From the NCBI RefSeq assembly GCF_023155095.1, contig NZ_JAKNDA010000005.1:207315-271314 (forward strand): a stretch of 64,000 nucleotides of DNA, given 5' to 3'. A model generated the notes under the pieces. The model saw nothing but the letters and a program-made list of their open reading frames with translations. It did no database searches and was not told the DNA's origin. Made by a program: the position numbers and the translations under genes. Positions within the stretch are counted from its first letter, which is position 1; each line of letters starts with the position of its first letter. The stretch is from Idiomarina aminovorans. GTDB taxonomy: Bacteria > Pseudomonadota > Gammaproteobacteria > Enterobacterales > Alteromonadaceae. Below are positions 48,639-59,472 of the stretch, piece by piece.

Positions 48639-50450
48639 ATGCCGACCAGGGCGTTCAAGCAAAGTAATATTCGTAACTTCTCGATCATCGCTCACATCGA
48701 CCATGGCAAATCAACATTGTCGGATCGTCTGATTCAGCATTGTGGTGGACTGACTGACCGTGAAATGGCAGAGCAAGTGCTTGATTCCATGGATTTGGAA
48801 CGCGAGCGGGGGATTACAATTAAAGCGCAGAGCGTGACGCTTTATTACACAGCTCAAGATGGTGAAACCTATCAGTTAAACTTCATTGATACTCCCGGAC
48901 ATGTTGACTTTTCTTATGAAGTGTCGCGTTCTCTGGCTGGCTGTGAAGGTGCCTTGTTGGTTGTTGACGCAGCTCAGGGTGTTGAAGCACAGACCCTGGC
49001 TAACTGCTATACAGCCATTGAAATGGATCTGGAAGTGGTTCCTGTTCTGAATAAAATCGACCTGCCACAAGCCGATGCTATGGGTGTGGCGCAGGAAATA
49101 GAGGATATTGTTGGTATTGAAGCTGTGGATGCCGTTCAATGCTCGGCAAAAACCGGTATTGGTATTGATGATGTGCTGGAACGTATTGTCCGCCAGATAC
49201 CGCCGCCCCAGGGTGAGCCGGAAGATTCCTTACAGGCACTGATCATCGACTCCTGGTTCGACAATTACCAAGGCGTCGTGTCTTTGGTTCGCGTACGCAA
49301 CGGCACCCTGCGTGCGGGCGAAAAAATGACGGTAATGTCCACCGGACAGTCTTACCAAATTGATAAGGTGGGCTACTTTGACCCGAAGCCTCACGAAACC
49401 GGTATTTTACATACCGGCGAGGTAGGTTATGTCATTTCAGGGATTAAAGACATTCTGGGTGCACCCGTTGGCGATACTCTGACCAATACGAAGAATTCTG
49501 CAAAAGAGCCGGTACCGGGTTTTAAAAAAGTAAAACCTCAGGTTTATGCGGGCATGTTTCCAATTAGCTCAGAAGATTACGAGTCGTTTCGCGATGCTTT
49601 AGGTAAGTTGTCATTAAATGACGCTTCACTCTTTTACGAGCCAGAAAACTCCGCCGCACTGGGCTTTGGTTTCCGTTGTGGTTTCCTCGGCATGTTGCAC
49701 ATGGAAATTATTCAGGAGCGCCTGGAACGCGAGTACAACATTGATCTGATCACCACCGCTCCGACCGTTGTTTATGAAGTAGAAAAAACTGACGGCAGCA
49801 TGGTAAAAGTGGATAATCCGGTTAATCTGCCGCCGGTGAACGACATTGAAATTATTTACGAGCCCATTGTGGAAGCTCATATTTTGGTTCCACAGGAGTT
49901 TTTGGGTAATGTTATTACCCTGTGTGTTGATAAGCGCGGTTTGCAAACCGCTATGACTTATCACGGTAAACAAGTCGCGGTAACCTACGAGATGCCTATG
50001 GCAGAAGTGGTCATGGACTTTTTTGACAGATTAAAGTCGACCAGTCGTGGTTATGCGTCACTGGATTATCAGTTCAAGAAATTTGCATCTGCGGACATGG
50101 TTCGTGTCGATATACTGATTAATGGTGACCGGGTGGATGCTCTGGCAATGATCACTCACCGTGATCACGCTGAAGGGCGTGGTCGGATGCTGGTTGATAA
50201 AATGCGTGAGTTAATTCCACGGCAGATGTTTGATATCGCCATTCAGGCGACCATTGGCAACCATGTTATTGCGCGTTCGACGGTCAAGCAGCTCCGTAAG
50301 AACGTAACCGCTAAGTGTTATGGTGGCGACATTAGCCGTAAGAAGAAACTTTTACAAAAACAAAAAGAGGGTAAAAAGCGCATGAAGAACCTGGGTAATG
50401 TAGAAGTACCTCAGGAAGCCTTCCTTGCGGTTTTAAAAGTGGGCAAATAG
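48639..50450 (+). CDS. lepA: Elongation factor 4 (LepA)
   Basis: LepA is a translational GTPase that acts on stalled or assembling ribosomes. The protein has about 603 residues: the GTPase domain has [14 protein letters not shown], the switch [14 protein letters not shown] and NKIDLP. The family-specific C-terminal domain shows [23 protein letters not shown] 48639 behind AGAGG is preferred over an upstream GTG (48606). It is followed by lepB after 2 bp. Confidence 0.96.
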   Translation: MPTRAFKQSNIRNFSIIAHIDHGKSTLSDRLIQHCGGLTDREMAEQVLDSMDLERERGITIKAQSVTLYYTAQDGETYQLNFIDTPGHVDFSYEVSRSLAGCEGALLVVDAAQGVEAQTLANCYTAIEMDLEVVPVLNKIDLPQADAMGVAQEIEDIVGIEAVDAVQCSAKTGIGIDDVLERIVRQIPPPQGEPEDSLQALIIDSWFDNYQGVVSLVRVRNGTLRAGEKMTVMSTGQSYQIDKVGYFDPKPHETGILHTGEVGYVISGIKDILGAPVGDTLTNTKNSAKEPVPGFKKVKPQVYAGMFPISSEDYESFRDALGKLSLNDASLFYEPENSAALGFGFRCGFLGMLHMEIIQERLEREYNIDLITTAPTVVYEVEKTDGSMVKVDNPVNLPPVNDIEIIYEPIVEAHILVPQEFLGNVITLCVDKRGLQTAMTYHGKQVAVTYEMPMAEVVMDFFDRLKSTSRGYASLDYQFKKFASADMVRVDILINGDRVDALAMITHRDHAEGRGRMLVDKMRELIPRQMFDIAIQATIGNHVIARSTVKQLRKNVTAKCYGGDISRKKKLLQKQKEGKKRMKNLGNVEVPQEAFLAVLKVGK

Positions 50451-50452
50451 GA

Positions 50453-51373
50453 ATGGCCAATTATTTTTCAATTATTTTAACCTTTATTACTGTTATCTCC
50501 GGACTATTCTGGCTTTACGACGCACGAGTGCTGAAGCCAAAACGTAAGGCGGTTATTGCCGAGCTTGAGACTAAAACCTCCAGCGCTTTAACCGACGAAC
50601 AAAGAGAGAATCTTGCACCTCAGCCTAAGCTGATGGAGCTGAGCGAATCGATTTTTCCTGTGATAGCTCTGGTGTTAGTTGTACGTACGTTGTTGTATGA
50701 ACCGTTTCAGATACCTTCGGGTTCAATGATGCCAACCCTGTTAAAGGGAGACTTTATTCTGGTAGAGAAGTTTTCCTATGGTATTAAAGATCCTGTCTTT
50801 CAAGAGACTTTGATTGAAACTTCAGAGCCTGAACGGGGCGATGTCGCCGTTTTCAAATATCCGGAAAACCCGAATATTGACTATATAAAACGTGTGATTG
50901 GTCTACCCGGTGACCGGATTATCTATCGTAATAAAGCGCTCTACATTCAGCCAGCTTGTGCTGCAGGTGAACGCGATTGTGAAGAAATGAAAGTGGTCTC
51001 AACGTCACTAAAAGAAGATGGAACATACTTTTCCGGCTCGTCTCCATTGAGAACTTATAGTGAAGATTTAGGCCAGGTGACCCACGAAATACTCATTGAC
51101 CCGCGTGTTGCACCGCGCACTATGTTGTATTTTAACCAGCCGGGTACGCGAAAAGACGAGTGGGTAGTGCCTGAAGGTCAGTATTTTGCAATGGGTGATA
51201 ACCGCGATAACTCACGCGACAGCCGCTATTGGGGCTTTGTCGATGAGGAGCTGCTGGTTGGCAGAGCGGTCTTTATCTGGATGAGCTTTGAAATGGATCG
51301 CAGTCGCGATAGTTGGTTGCCGTCATGGGTTCCTACCGGAGTTCGATTTGAAAGGCTAGGGAGTATTGAGTGA
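50453..51373 (+). CDS. lepB: Signal peptidase I
   Basis: LepB cleaves signal peptides at the periplasmic face of the inner membrane. The 306-residue protein has two N-terminal membrane segments (residues 4-20 and about 62-80), the nucleophile Ser in [14 protein letters not shown], the general-base Lys in [11 protein letters not shown] and the box E motif [15 protein letters not shown]. The end overlaps the rnc start. Confidence 0.96.
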   Translation: MANYFSIILTFITVISGLFWLYDARVLKPKRKAVIAELETKTSSALTDEQRENLAPQPKLMELSESIFPVIALVLVVRTLLYEPFQIPSGSMMPTLLKGDFILVEKFSYGIKDPVFQETLIETSEPERGDVAVFKYPENPNIDYIKRVIGLPGDRIIYRNKALYIQPACAAGERDCEEMKVVSTSLKEDGTYFSGSSPLRTYSEDLGQVTHEILIDPRVAPRTMLYFNQPGTRKDEWVVPEGQYFAMGDNRDNSRDSRYWGFVDEELLVGRAVFIWMSFEMDRSRDSWLPSWVPTGVRFERLGSIE

Positions 51374-52059
51374 GTTTGCCCAAACCACCTTTAACGAAGT
51401 TGGAAAAGATTGTTGGTCACCAGTTTGAACAGCAGGATTTTTTGCGTCAGGCAATGACCCATCGTAGTGCGTCACCAGCACATAATGAACGTTTAGAGTT
51501 TTTAGGTGACTCCATTCTGGGGTTAGTTATAGCCGAAGCTTTGTATAAAAAATTTCCCAAAGTACCTGAAGGCGATTTAAGCCGTATGCGAGCCGCCATA
51601 GTGTGTGGCCGTTCTTTGGCTAAGCTTGGTAAGAAAATGGGACTGGGAGATTTTCTGTCGTTAGGCCAGGGTGAGCTCAAAAGCGGTGGCTACCGTCGAG
51701 AATCTATTCTGGCAGATGCGGTTGAAGCCATTATTGGAGCTATTTATCTGGACAGTGGCATGGATAAAGTTCAGCAGGTTATTCTCAACTGGTTTGAACC
51801 TCAGTTGACGCAAATTGAGCCCGGAACCAGTCAGAAAGACCCAAAAACCCGCTTGCAGGAACTGTTGCAGTCGAGTCAAAAACCTTTGCCCGAGTACGAG
51901 GTTGTTGCTACGCAGGGACAGGCCCATAATCAACAATTTACCGTGAACTGTTCTGTCGAGGGTATCGAAGGTGCTTTTAAGGGCACAGGTACCAGCCGTC
52001 GTAAAGCCGAACAGGCAGCCGCGATGGCCGCTTTAGAACATTTGCAGGAGAGCGCATGA
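51370..52059 (+). CDS. rnc: Ribonuclease III
   Basis: RNase III cuts double-stranded RNA in rRNA and mRNA maturation. The 229-residue protein has the signature [21 protein letters not shown] with the metal ligands near residue 40, the second acidic cluster [14 protein letters not shown] near 118, and a C-terminal dsRNA-binding domain. The start is a GTG overlapping the lepB stop; the end overlaps era by 4 bp. Confidence 0.96.
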   Translation: MSLPKPPLTKLEKIVGHQFEQQDFLRQAMTHRSASPAHNERLEFLGDSILGLVIAEALYKKFPKVPEGDLSRMRAAIVCGRSLAKLGKKMGLGDFLSLGQGELKSGGYRRESILADAVEAIIGAIYLDSGMDKVQQVILNWFEPQLTQIEPGTSQKDPKTRLQELLQSSQKPLPEYEVVATQGQAHNQQFTVNCSVEGIEGAFKGTGTSRRKAEQAAAMAALEHLQESA

Positions 52060-52973
52060 CGCTGGATATAGAACTGGACGAAAATAAACACAGCGGCTTT
52101 GTCGCCATTGTCGGCCGTCCAAACGTGGGTAAGTCAACACTGATTAATCGTTTGCTGGGGCAAAAAATCAGTATTACCTCAAATAAACCGCAGACAACCC
52201 GACATCGCATTTTAGGGGTTGATACCGATGGCGACTGTCAGGCCGTTTATGTTGATACGCCGGGTATGCATAAACAAGAGCCGCGAGCTATTAACCGGGT
52301 GATGAACCAGACAGCTTCGTCTGCGTTAAAAGACGTAGATTTAGTGTTGTTTGTGGTGGATAGCCTGAAGTGGCTGGAAGACGACAAAATGGTGCTGGAA
52401 AAAATTCAGCGGGTTAAAGGTCCGGTGGTATTACTGATTAATAAAGTTGACCAGGTAAAAGACAAAGAAAAGTTGTTACCGCATTTACAGTGGCTGAATG
52501 AACAGCATAAATTTGCTGCAATACTGCCAATATCAGCGACTCATGGTGACAATCTGGACGAATTACGGAAAATTGTACGCAGTTATTTGCAGCCGGGGTA
52601 TCACTACTATCCTGAAGATTACGTGACTGACCGTTCAGTACGTTTTATGGCTGCCGAAATTATCCGCGAAAAGCTTATGCGCTTTACCGGTGAAGAGTTG
52701 CCTTATGAAACTACGGTAGAAATAGAGCAATTTGGTCAGTCTGACAAAGGTACTACCCACATTCATGCGTTGATACTGGTTGAGCGTGATGCACAAAAAC
52801 GTATGGTTATTGGGCAGGGTGGCAGCAAGCTGAAAACCATAGGTACAGAAGCGCGGCGCGACTTAGAAAAGCTTCTGGACAACAAAGTCATGGTTAAGTT
52901 GTGGGTGAAGGTTAAATCCGGTTGGTCAGACGACGAGCGGGCTCTGAAAAGTCTGGGTTACCGCGAGGATTAA
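52056..52973 (+). CDS. era: GTPase Era
   Basis: Era binds 16S rRNA and helps mature the 30S subunit. The 305-residue protein has G1 [10 protein letters not shown]3 DTPGMHKQ, G4 NKVDQV, and a C-terminal KH domain with [21 protein letters not shown]. The overlap with rnc and the recO gene after 3 bp reproduce the rnc-era-recO operon of E. coli. Confidence 0.97.
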   Translation: MTLDIELDENKHSGFVAIVGRPNVGKSTLINRLLGQKISITSNKPQTTRHRILGVDTDGDCQAVYVDTPGMHKQEPRAINRVMNQTASSALKDVDLVLFVVDSLKWLEDDKMVLEKIQRVKGPVVLLINKVDQVKDKEKLLPHLQWLNEQHKFAAILPISATHGDNLDELRKIVRSYLQPGYHYYPEDYVTDRSVRFMAAEIIREKLMRFTGEELPYETTVEIEQFGQSDKGTTHIHALILVERDAQKRMVIGQGGSKLKTIGTEARRDLEKLLDNKVMVKLWVKVKSGWSDDERALKSLGYRED

Positions 52974-52976
52974 TCA

Positions 52977-53693
52977 GTGGCGCAGCGGGCACTGGTGTTG
53001 CATCGTTGGGATTATCAGGAAACCAGTCTGATTCTGGACCTGTTTACTGAAGATAAAGGCCGGGTTCGGGTGGTTGCAAAAGGCGCTAAACGCCCGAAAA
53101 GCCCCTGGCGCGGTCTGACACAGCCATTTATGCCGCTATTGGCTGAATTTCAGGGGCGTAGCGATTTAAAAACCTTGACTCTGCTGGAGCCGCAACAGAC
53201 AACTCAAAGACTTTTATTACAGGGCGAAAAGCTGTACAGCGGTTTTTATCTCAACGAACTGATTCAACGATTGCTGCCAGCCGAAGCTGAAGCCCCTGAG
53301 GTTTTTGAAAGCTATGTGTCGGCGTTACAGAATATGACCAGCAGTGAGCGGGTAGAGCCTGCTTTACGTCAATTTGAATGGCAGTTATTACAACACCTGG
53401 GCGCAGCGTTTGACTGGCATTTTGATGCCGATAACGGGACAGCGCTATCCGAGTTTGAGTGGTGTTACTTTCTTCCCGATCATGGCTTTGTGACCCAAGC
53501 CAGAGATGACCAGCAACGTGCTTACCCTGTAACTGATATTGAAAGGCTTGCCGCCTGGGACGTTGACGACGAAAAGCGCTTAAGCCAGTTAAAATACATT
53601 ATGCGTGACGCTTTATCGGTCTATTTAGGTGATAAACCACTGCGCAGTCGTGAATTGTTCAGGGGTAATCGAAGAACAAAAGGAGCTGAATGA
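52977..53693 (+). CDS. recO: DNA repair protein RecO
   Basis: RecO loads RecA onto SSB-coated DNA with RecR. The 238-residue protein begins with the OB-fold segment [22 protein letters not shown], then [17 protein letters not shown], followed by a helical domain. The start is GTG 52977. The stop overlaps pdxJ. Confidence 0.93.
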   Translation: MAQRALVLHRWDYQETSLILDLFTEDKGRVRVVAKGAKRPKSPWRGLTQPFMPLLAEFQGRSDLKTLTLLEPQQTTQRLLLQGEKLYSGFYLNELIQRLLPAEAEAPEVFESYVSALQNMTSSERVEPALRQFEWQLLQHLGAAFDWHFDADNGTALSEFEWCYFLPDHGFVTQARDDQQRAYPVTDIERLAAWDVDDEKRLSQLKYIMRDALSVYLGDKPLRSRELFRGNRRTKGAE

Positions 53694-54421
53694 TGAAAGG
53701 TTTGCGCCTGGGCGTTAACATTGACCACATTGCCACGCTGCGTAATGCGCGAGGCGTACGTTATCCCGACCCGGTAGCTGCAGCAGCCATTGCCGAGCAG
53801 GCCGGCGCCGATGGTATCACCATTCATTTGCGCGAAGATCGTCGCCACATTACCGACCGTGACGTTGCTATGCTGAAGCAGACATTAAACGTGCCGATGA
53901 ATTTAGAAATGGCCGTCACCGACGAAATGCTCGATATTGCTGTGAAAACCCAGCCGAGGTTTAGCTGCCTGGTGCCGGAGAAGCGTCAGGAACTGACGAC
54001 AGAAGGCGGTCTCGACGTTGCGGGTCAGCTGGAAACTATTACAAAGGCAACTGCTCGTTTAAGCGATGCGGGTATTCAGGTATCGCTGTTTATTGATGCT
54101 AACCACGAGCAAATAGACGCCGCAAAGAAGGCCGGGGCTCCCATTATCGAATTACACACCGGACAGTATGCCGAAGCAAAAACTGAACAACAACAGACGG
54201 ATGAACTGGCACGCTTAATAGAGATGTCAGAGTACGCTCATTCTATTGGCTTACAGGTAAACGCCGGGCATGGCCTGCACTACCACAACACCTTAGAGGT
54301 TGCAGAAATCCCTCAAATTGTCGAGCTTAATATCGGTCACTCGATTATCGCCCGTGCGGTATTGGTTGGCCTGGATACGGCCGTTCGCGATATGCGGAAC
54401 ATTTTAGATAAGGCACGCTAA
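53690..54421 (+). CDS. pdxJ: Pyridoxine 5'-phosphate synthase
   Basis: PdxJ condenses deoxyxylulose 5-phosphate with aminoacetone phosphate to make pyridoxine phosphate. The TIM-barrel protein of 243 residues shows [16 protein letters not shown] at the N-terminus, [16 protein letters not shown] near 40 and [10 protein letters not shown] near 200. Two adjacent ATGs (53690, 53693) are possible behind AGGAG. It is coupled to recO and acpS. Confidence 0.96.
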   Translation: MMKGLRLGVNIDHIATLRNARGVRYPDPVAAAAIAEQAGADGITIHLREDRRHITDRDVAMLKQTLNVPMNLEMAVTDEMLDIAVKTQPRFSCLVPEKRQELTTEGGLDVAGQLETITKATARLSDAGIQVSLFIDANHEQIDAAKKAGAPIIELHTGQYAEAKTEQQQTDELARLIEMSEYAHSIGLQVNAGHGLHYHNTLEVAEIPQIVELNIGHSIIARAVLVGLDTAVRDMRNILDKAR

Positions 54422-54801
54422 TGGGAATTTGGGGCTTAGGTACGGATATTGTTGAAGTAGCCAGAATGGAAAGCTCTTTGTCTCGTGGTCACAGTCTGAC
54501 TCAACGGGTGTTGACGGTTGACGAACAAAAAGAGATGGAATTATCGATTGATCCTGCTTCGTTCCTGGCTAAACGCTTTGCAGCCAAGGAAGCCTGTTCC
54601 AAAGCCTTTGGCCGTGGTATTTCCGCCGGGTTGTCGTTCCAGCATATGCAAGTGGTTCATGATGAATTTGGCAAACCCGACTGGCATTTTACAGAAACTG
54701 CCGCACAATGGATAAAAGAGCTGGGAATTACGGGTAGCCATTTGTCCATTAGTGACGAAAAGCATTACGCCGTAGCGACCGTTATTTTAGAAACCAAATA
54801 A
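54421..54801 (+). CDS. acpS: Holo-[acyl-carrier-protein] synthase
   Basis: AcpS attaches phosphopantetheine from CoA to the acyl carrier protein. The 126-residue protein has GLGTDIVEVARMESSL with the metal-binding Asp at residue 8, and RFAAKEACSKAFG with Glu near 59. The start overlaps the last base of pdxJ, as in E. coli. Confidence 0.96.
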   Translation: MGIWGLGTDIVEVARMESSLSRGHSLTQRVLTVDEQKEMELSIDPASFLAKRFAAKEACSKAFGRGISAGLSFQHMQVVHDEFGKPDWHFTETAAQWIKELGITGSHLSISDEKHYAVATVILETK

Positions 54802-54822
54802 ACTGGGTTAATCACAACCGAA

Positions 54823-56184
54823 ATGGCGCAATTTTTTAAGCCGCAGAAGCGCAATAAATCCATTAGTAAAACCCTGACAGCTGAAGTGTCAGCGCTTGAT
54901 CATCAGGCGCGTGCGGTCGTTCGTTCTTCGGTTAAAGGCCAGCCGACCCGTTTTATTATGGGCGCCTTACCCGGCGAAGTTATTCAGTATAAAACCACCG
55001 GCAAGCACAGTGGCACGCTGGAGCGTATTTTAGAGCCCAGCGCTGATCGCCGTGAAGCACCCTGTAAATATTACGTAGAGTGCGGTGGCTGTGACTTTCA
55101 GCACGTAGACGAAAGCTATCAGTTACGACACAAGCAGCAAGTGGTGGAAGAACTGTTTCAAAAGTTCGGCGTATTTGACGCGAGCACAGAAAGGTTACCC
55201 TGGCAGGAACCGTTAGTCAGCGCGCCAACGCGTTATAGACGCAGAGTGCGTTTAGCTACACGCTGGCTGGGCAAAGAACAAAAGCTGCTGATTGGCTTGC
55301 GCGAAGCGCAAAGTCACCAAATTGTTGCTATCGACGACTGCCGGGTCGCTGATGAGCGCTTGCTGCAAGCGGTCAATAAACTGTATCCAGCACTTAATAA
55401 TTCGAGTATTGCCAGCAGGCTGGGACATTTAGAGGCTATTAACACTAATAAACTGGCCATACTGCTGCGCATAACCGATACCTTGCCTAAAGCTGCTATT
55501 CAGACCCTTGAGCAATGGCAAGCCGAAAACGACATTGATATCGGGCTGCAAAGCGACAGTGAATTAGCACCACTGAATAACGCCAGCCTGTCGTTTGACA
55601 CCTCGATAGACGGCGACAAATTGTATTTTCAACCGGGTGATTTTTTACAGGTGAACGGCGGTATTAACGACGCTATGGTGCAGCAGGCTATGGACTGGCT
55701 AGCGCCTGAAAAAACACAACGGGTGTATGACTTTTTCGCGGGTATTGGTAACTTTAGTGTTCCATTAGCGCGCAGGGCAAAGTCGGTGTTGGCGGTGGAA
55801 GGCGTGCACCGTATGGCGGAGCAAGCGCGCCGCAACGCCGAAGCCAATGGCTTAAATAATTTGACCTCTCTGGCCGCTGACTTAAACGACATTACGGCGT
55901 CAGATTTAGAGGAACCTGCGGAACTCTGGTGTTTAGACCCGGCCCGTCCGGGCGCCGAAGGTGTGATGCGACTTTTGCGAAAGCTTAAACACGAGCACCG
56001 CCCCAAACGCATCGTGTACGTTTCTTGTGCAGCAAATACTCTGGCGCGTGACATTGCGGCTATTATGGGTTTAAAAACCAACAAAAAGACCTCTGACTAC
56101 CGCATAACCCGGCTCTGTACAGTTGACATGTTTCCGCAAACCCATCACATTGAAACCATGGTTTGTCTGGAGCGAGAGTCTTAA
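54823..56184 (+). CDS. rlmD: 23S rRNA (uracil(1939)-C5)-methyltransferase RlmD
   Basis: RlmD (RumA) methylates U1939 of 23S rRNA. The 453-residue protein has a TRAM domain, the iron-sulfur cysteines CKYYVECGGC near residue 83 with a further Cys later, the SAM-binding motif DFFAGIGNFSVPLARR near 306, and the catalytic Cys in VYVSCAANTLARD near 400. It is followed after 3 bp by relA; the rlmD-relA-mazG order is the E. coli one. Confidence 0.95.
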   Translation: MAQFFKPQKRNKSISKTLTAEVSALDHQARAVVRSSVKGQPTRFIMGALPGEVIQYKTTGKHSGTLERILEPSADRREAPCKYYVECGGCDFQHVDESYQLRHKQQVVEELFQKFGVFDASTERLPWQEPLVSAPTRYRRRVRLATRWLGKEQKLLIGLREAQSHQIVAIDDCRVADERLLQAVNKLYPALNNSSIASRLGHLEAINTNKLAILLRITDTLPKAAIQTLEQWQAENDIDIGLQSDSELAPLNNASLSFDTSIDGDKLYFQPGDFLQVNGGINDAMVQQAMDWLAPEKTQRVYDFFAGIGNFSVPLARRAKSVLAVEGVHRMAEQARRNAEANGLNNLTSLAADLNDITASDLEEPAELWCLDPARPGAEGVMRLLRKLKHEHRPKRIVYVSCAANTLARDIAAIMGLKTNKKTSDYRITRLCTVDMFPQTHHIETMVCLERES

Positions 56185-56187
56185 ATC

Positions 56188-58377
56188 ATGGTCCATGTAC
56201 GCAGTACCCACGTGGATGATCCCAAATATAAAGACAGTGAACAGCATTGGCTGAACGCGGTGAGTCATCCTGAGCCTTTAGAAAGTACGTTGCAGGAGCT
56301 AGAACAGCAGTTTCCTGAGCAAGCTGAAGCGCTGCTAAAAGGTCAGGAAATGGTAGAGATACTGGCGCCACTGAAGCTCGATGCTGAATCTCTTCTGGCT
56401 GCCATGTATGTGCCTTTATTGGAAGCCGGGAAGCTTGATTTAGACAAATTAAACGGTAAGCAATCGAAACCCCTGATTCTGCTGTTACGTAATGTGCAGC
56501 AAATGCAGAGCATTGGTGACTTACAGCATTTTCAACATGGTCAGCCTAATGGCGGACAAATAGACAACGTACGCCGCATGCTGCTGTCGATGGTGGAAGA
56601 TGTGCGCGCGGTGCTGATAAAGCTGGCGGAGCGCATTTGTTATCTGCGCGAAGTAAAAAAGGCCGACGAAGAAACCCGGGTGCTGGCCGCCAAAGAATGC
56701 GCCGAAATTTACGCGCCACTGGCGAACCGGTTAGGTATCGGTCAGCTGAAGTGGGAACTGGAAGACATTTCTTTTCGCTACCTGCACCCCAACACCTATA
56801 AAAACATTGCGAAACATCTGCATGAGCGCCGTACCGACCGCGAGCATTACATTGACAACTTTGTGTCCGGCCTGCAAAGCGCTTTAGAGCAACAGGGCAT
56901 CGATGCCGATGTGTATGGTCGCCCGAAACATATTTACTCCATTTGGCGCAAAATGCAGAAGAAGCATCTGCAGTTTGACCAGCTATTCGACATTCGTGCC
57001 GTGCGTATTCTCACGCACAATTTGAAAGACTGTTATGCCGCGCTGGGTGTGGTGCATTCGTGCTGGCGGCATATTGCGTCGGAGTTTGACGACTACGTAG
57101 CAACGCCTAAGCCGAACGGCTATCAGTCTATTCATACCGTGGTCATTGGCCCCGAGCAAAAGAACGTTGAAATTCAGATACGCTCGCACGATATGCACGA
57201 CGATGCCGAGCTGGGTGTAGCAGCGCACTGGATGTACAAAGAGGGCGCAGCGGCCGGTAAACGTCACGGCTTTGAAGATAAAATTGCCTGGTTGCGAAAA
57301 CTACTGGCCTGGCACGAAGACATGGCCGGCAGCGAAACTCTGGTGGACGAAATACGCTCGCAGGTGTTTGAAGACCGCGTGTATGTGTTCACCCCAAAAG
57401 GGGAAGTGGTTGACTTGCCCATGGGCTCAACGCCGCTGGATTTTGCCTACTACATTCACAGCCAGGTGGGTCATAAGTGCGTGGGCGCAAAAATTGATGG
57501 TCGCATTGTGCCTTTTACTTATCAGCTGCAAAACGGTGACCGGGTTGAAATTCTGACCCAGAAAAGCGCACAACCAAGGCGCGACTGGCTGAACCCGCAA
57601 CTGGGTTATCTGCACTCGTCACGAGCGCGGGCTAAGGTCCATACCTACTTCAAAAAAGAAGATCGCGACAAGAACCTGCAGGCCGGCAAAGAGTTACTGG
57701 AAAACGAACTGCAGAAGTATCAGCTGCATGTGCAGGACGCGAACAAAGCTGTTGAGCGCTTTAACGTGCCCACTTTGGATGATTTATTAGCGGCTATTGG
57801 TGCCGGCGACGTGCGCTTGCATCAGGTGGTTAACTTTCTGAAACCGCAGGAAACCGAAGCCGACAAAGTAGAGCGCCTGACCAAACGTCGTAAAGCTAAG
57901 CAAGCACCAAAAACGCCGAAGTCCGACGTAACGGTCGAAGGCATTGGTAACTTAATGATGCACTTTGCTAACTGCTGTGAACCTCTGCCCGGTGAACCTA
58001 TTACCGGCTTTATTACTCAGGGCAGGGGTGTGTCAGTGCATCACAGCGACTGCGATCAGTTACAGCATTTACTGCAGCAACACCCCGAGCGCGGCATTGA
58101 TGTGTCCTGGTCAGGGCAGTCTAAGCAGGAATACCGGGCCAGCCTGCGCATTTCGGCGTTAGACCGCAACGGACTGCTGCATGACATTACCAGCGTATTG
58201 TCCAACGAAAAGGCGGCAGTGGCGCAAATGGACAGCGAAAGCGATGCGACGTCTCAGTCAGCCACAGTGGTGTTAACCTTAACGGTAAAAGACAGCGACG
58301 CGCTTACCCGCATTATGGATCGTCTACGCCAGGTGCACGGCGTTGAGCAGATTCAGCGCATCACTTTAAAACACTAG
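56188..58377 (+). CDS. relA: GTP pyrophosphokinase RelA
   Basis: RelA makes (p)ppGpp on ribosomes stalled by uncharged tRNA. The 729-residue protein has a degenerate HD domain (the HD hydrolase residues are missing, as in RelA and unlike SpoT) and a synthetase domain with YGRPKHIYSIWRKM and ATPKPNGYQSIHTVV. TGS (VFTPKGEVVDLPMGSTPLDFAY, near 390), zinc-finger and ACT domains complete it. PpnN at the left edge is a known (p)ppGpp target in E. coli. Confidence 0.96.
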   Translation: MVHVRSTHVDDPKYKDSEQHWLNAVSHPEPLESTLQELEQQFPEQAEALLKGQEMVEILAPLKLDAESLLAAMYVPLLEAGKLDLDKLNGKQSKPLILLLRNVQQMQSIGDLQHFQHGQPNGGQIDNVRRMLLSMVEDVRAVLIKLAERICYLREVKKADEETRVLAAKECAEIYAPLANRLGIGQLKWELEDISFRYLHPNTYKNIAKHLHERRTDREHYIDNFVSGLQSALEQQGIDADVYGRPKHIYSIWRKMQKKHLQFDQLFDIRAVRILTHNLKDCYAALGVVHSCWRHIASEFDDYVATPKPNGYQSIHTVVIGPEQKNVEIQIRSHDMHDDAELGVAAHWMYKEGAAAGKRHGFEDKIAWLRKLLAWHEDMAGSETLVDEIRSQVFEDRVYVFTPKGEVVDLPMGSTPLDFAYYIHSQVGHKCVGAKIDGRIVPFTYQLQNGDRVEILTQKSAQPRRDWLNPQLGYLHSSRARAKVHTYFKKEDRDKNLQAGKELLENELQKYQLHVQDANKAVERFNVPTLDDLLAAIGAGDVRLHQVVNFLKPQETEADKVERLTKRRKAKQAPKTPKSDVTVEGIGNLMMHFANCCEPLPGEPITGFITQGRGVSVHHSDCDQLQHLLQQHPERGIDVSWSGQSKQEYRASLRISALDRNGLLHDITSVLSNEKAAVAQMDSESDATSQSATVVLTLTVKDSDALTRIMDRLRQVHGVEQIQRITLKH

Positions 58378-58403
58378 CTAGTTAAAACAGTAGAGGTACT
58401 TCA

Positions 58404-59177
58404 GTGAAAGGAATGCAACAACTGCAACAGGTGATGACTCGCTTACGTGATCCCGAAGGCGGTTGCCCCTGGGATTTAAAGCAAAACATGACTTCATTAA
58501 TTCCTTACACCATAGAAGAAACCTACGAAGTGGTGGATGCTATTCAGTCGGGTAACTGGGCGTCGATAAAAGATGAGCTGGGCGACTTGCTGTTTCAGGT
58601 GGTGTTTTACGCCCAGCTAGCGCGCGAAGAGCAGCAATTTGAACTGGATGATATTGCCGCACATACCGCCGAAAAGCTGATAAGCCGGCACCCGCATGTG
58701 TTTGGCAGCGAGGCTGAACGGAATTTATCCGACGCTGAAATTAAAGCTCAGTGGGAGCAGATAAAACAGCAGGAGCGTACAAAGAAAGACGCCAAAGGCT
58801 CGGTATTTGATGACATTCCCAGCCAGCTGCCCAGTATTTTAAAAGCCGCTAAATTGCAAAAACGCGCTGCGTCTGTTGGTTTTGACTGGACCGAAGCCGA
58901 GCCCGTTTACGCCAAAGTGGACGAAGAAATTCAGGAAGTGAAAGAAGCTACCGAGCAAGACCACATTGAAGAGGAAATTGGCGACCTGCTGTTTGCCGTT
59001 GTGAACTTAGCCCGGCATAAGCAAGTAAACCCCGAAGCCGCGCTGCAACGCGCTAACGAAAAATTCAAAACCCGCTTTCAGCACATAGAGCAGAGCCTGA
59101 GCGAGCAGGGGAAACACCCGAATGACTGCAACCTTGAAGAGTTAGAAGCTTTATGGCAAGTCGCGAAGCGGAAATAA
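58404..59177 (+). CDS. mazG: Nucleoside triphosphate pyrophosphohydrolase MazG
   Basis: MazG hydrolyses dNTPs and NTPs to monophosphates and can lower (p)ppGpp effects. The 257-residue protein has two MazG domains: the first with RLRDPEGGCPWDLKQ and EETYEVVDAI...KDELGDLLFQVV, the second with VDEEIQEVKEA...EEEIGDLLFAVV. The start is GTG 58404. It closes the conserved block; beyond it the sequence becomes accessory in character. Confidence 0.95.
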   Translation: MKGMQQLQQVMTRLRDPEGGCPWDLKQNMTSLIPYTIEETYEVVDAIQSGNWASIKDELGDLLFQVVFYAQLAREEQQFELDDIAAHTAEKLISRHPHVFGSEAERNLSDAEIKAQWEQIKQQERTKKDAKGSVFDDIPSQLPSILKAAKLQKRAASVGFDWTEAEPVYAKVDEEIQEVKEATEQDHIEEEIGDLLFAVVNLARHKQVNPEAALQRANEKFKTRFQHIEQSLSEQGKHPNDCNLEELEALWQVAKRK

Positions 59178-59184
59178 CGGCAAA

Positions 59185-59334
59185 CCCTCGGGCGGAAATT
59201 CGGCTGAATGAGCGACCTGGGTATTCAGGAGACGCTGCAAGTTCATCCCTGAACGCTTGACGAAGGCCATCCATGGCCTTCGACACTCCTGAATACCCAG
59301 GCCGCTCATTCTTACGCCTCTTCCCGCCCGAGGG
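59185..59334. repeat. 150-bp nested palindromic element downstream of mazG
   Basis: Three nested inverted repeats lie within 150 bp. The outer arms CCCTCGGGCGG (59185-59195) and their complement (59324-59334) match 11/11. Middle arms of 26 bp (59206-59231 and 59286-59311) match 25/26. The central hairpin CGAAGGCCAT-CC-ATGGCCTTCG spans 59261-59282. It has no ORF and no T-run. It looks like a non-coding palindromic repeat such as a REP-like or MITE-like element; I recall similar CCATCCATGG-centred intergenic repeats in marine gammaproteobacteria, but I cannot search for copies here. Confidence 0.85.
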
Positions 59335-59472
59335 TGTGCCTCTCCCTTTTCCAGCATATCATCTCCAGTTTTGAAACTTTGTTTCACAGCAACGGTCTGT
59401 TACTTGTGTGATATACATTTTTATAACAAATCTAAATGTAATTTAACAAGCCATATCAATAAGGGACTCATT

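Noticed and set aside
55629..56084. 151-codon minus-strand ORF inside rlmD
   Set aside because: Shadow of a well supported gene; basic, serine-rich, low-complexity translation.
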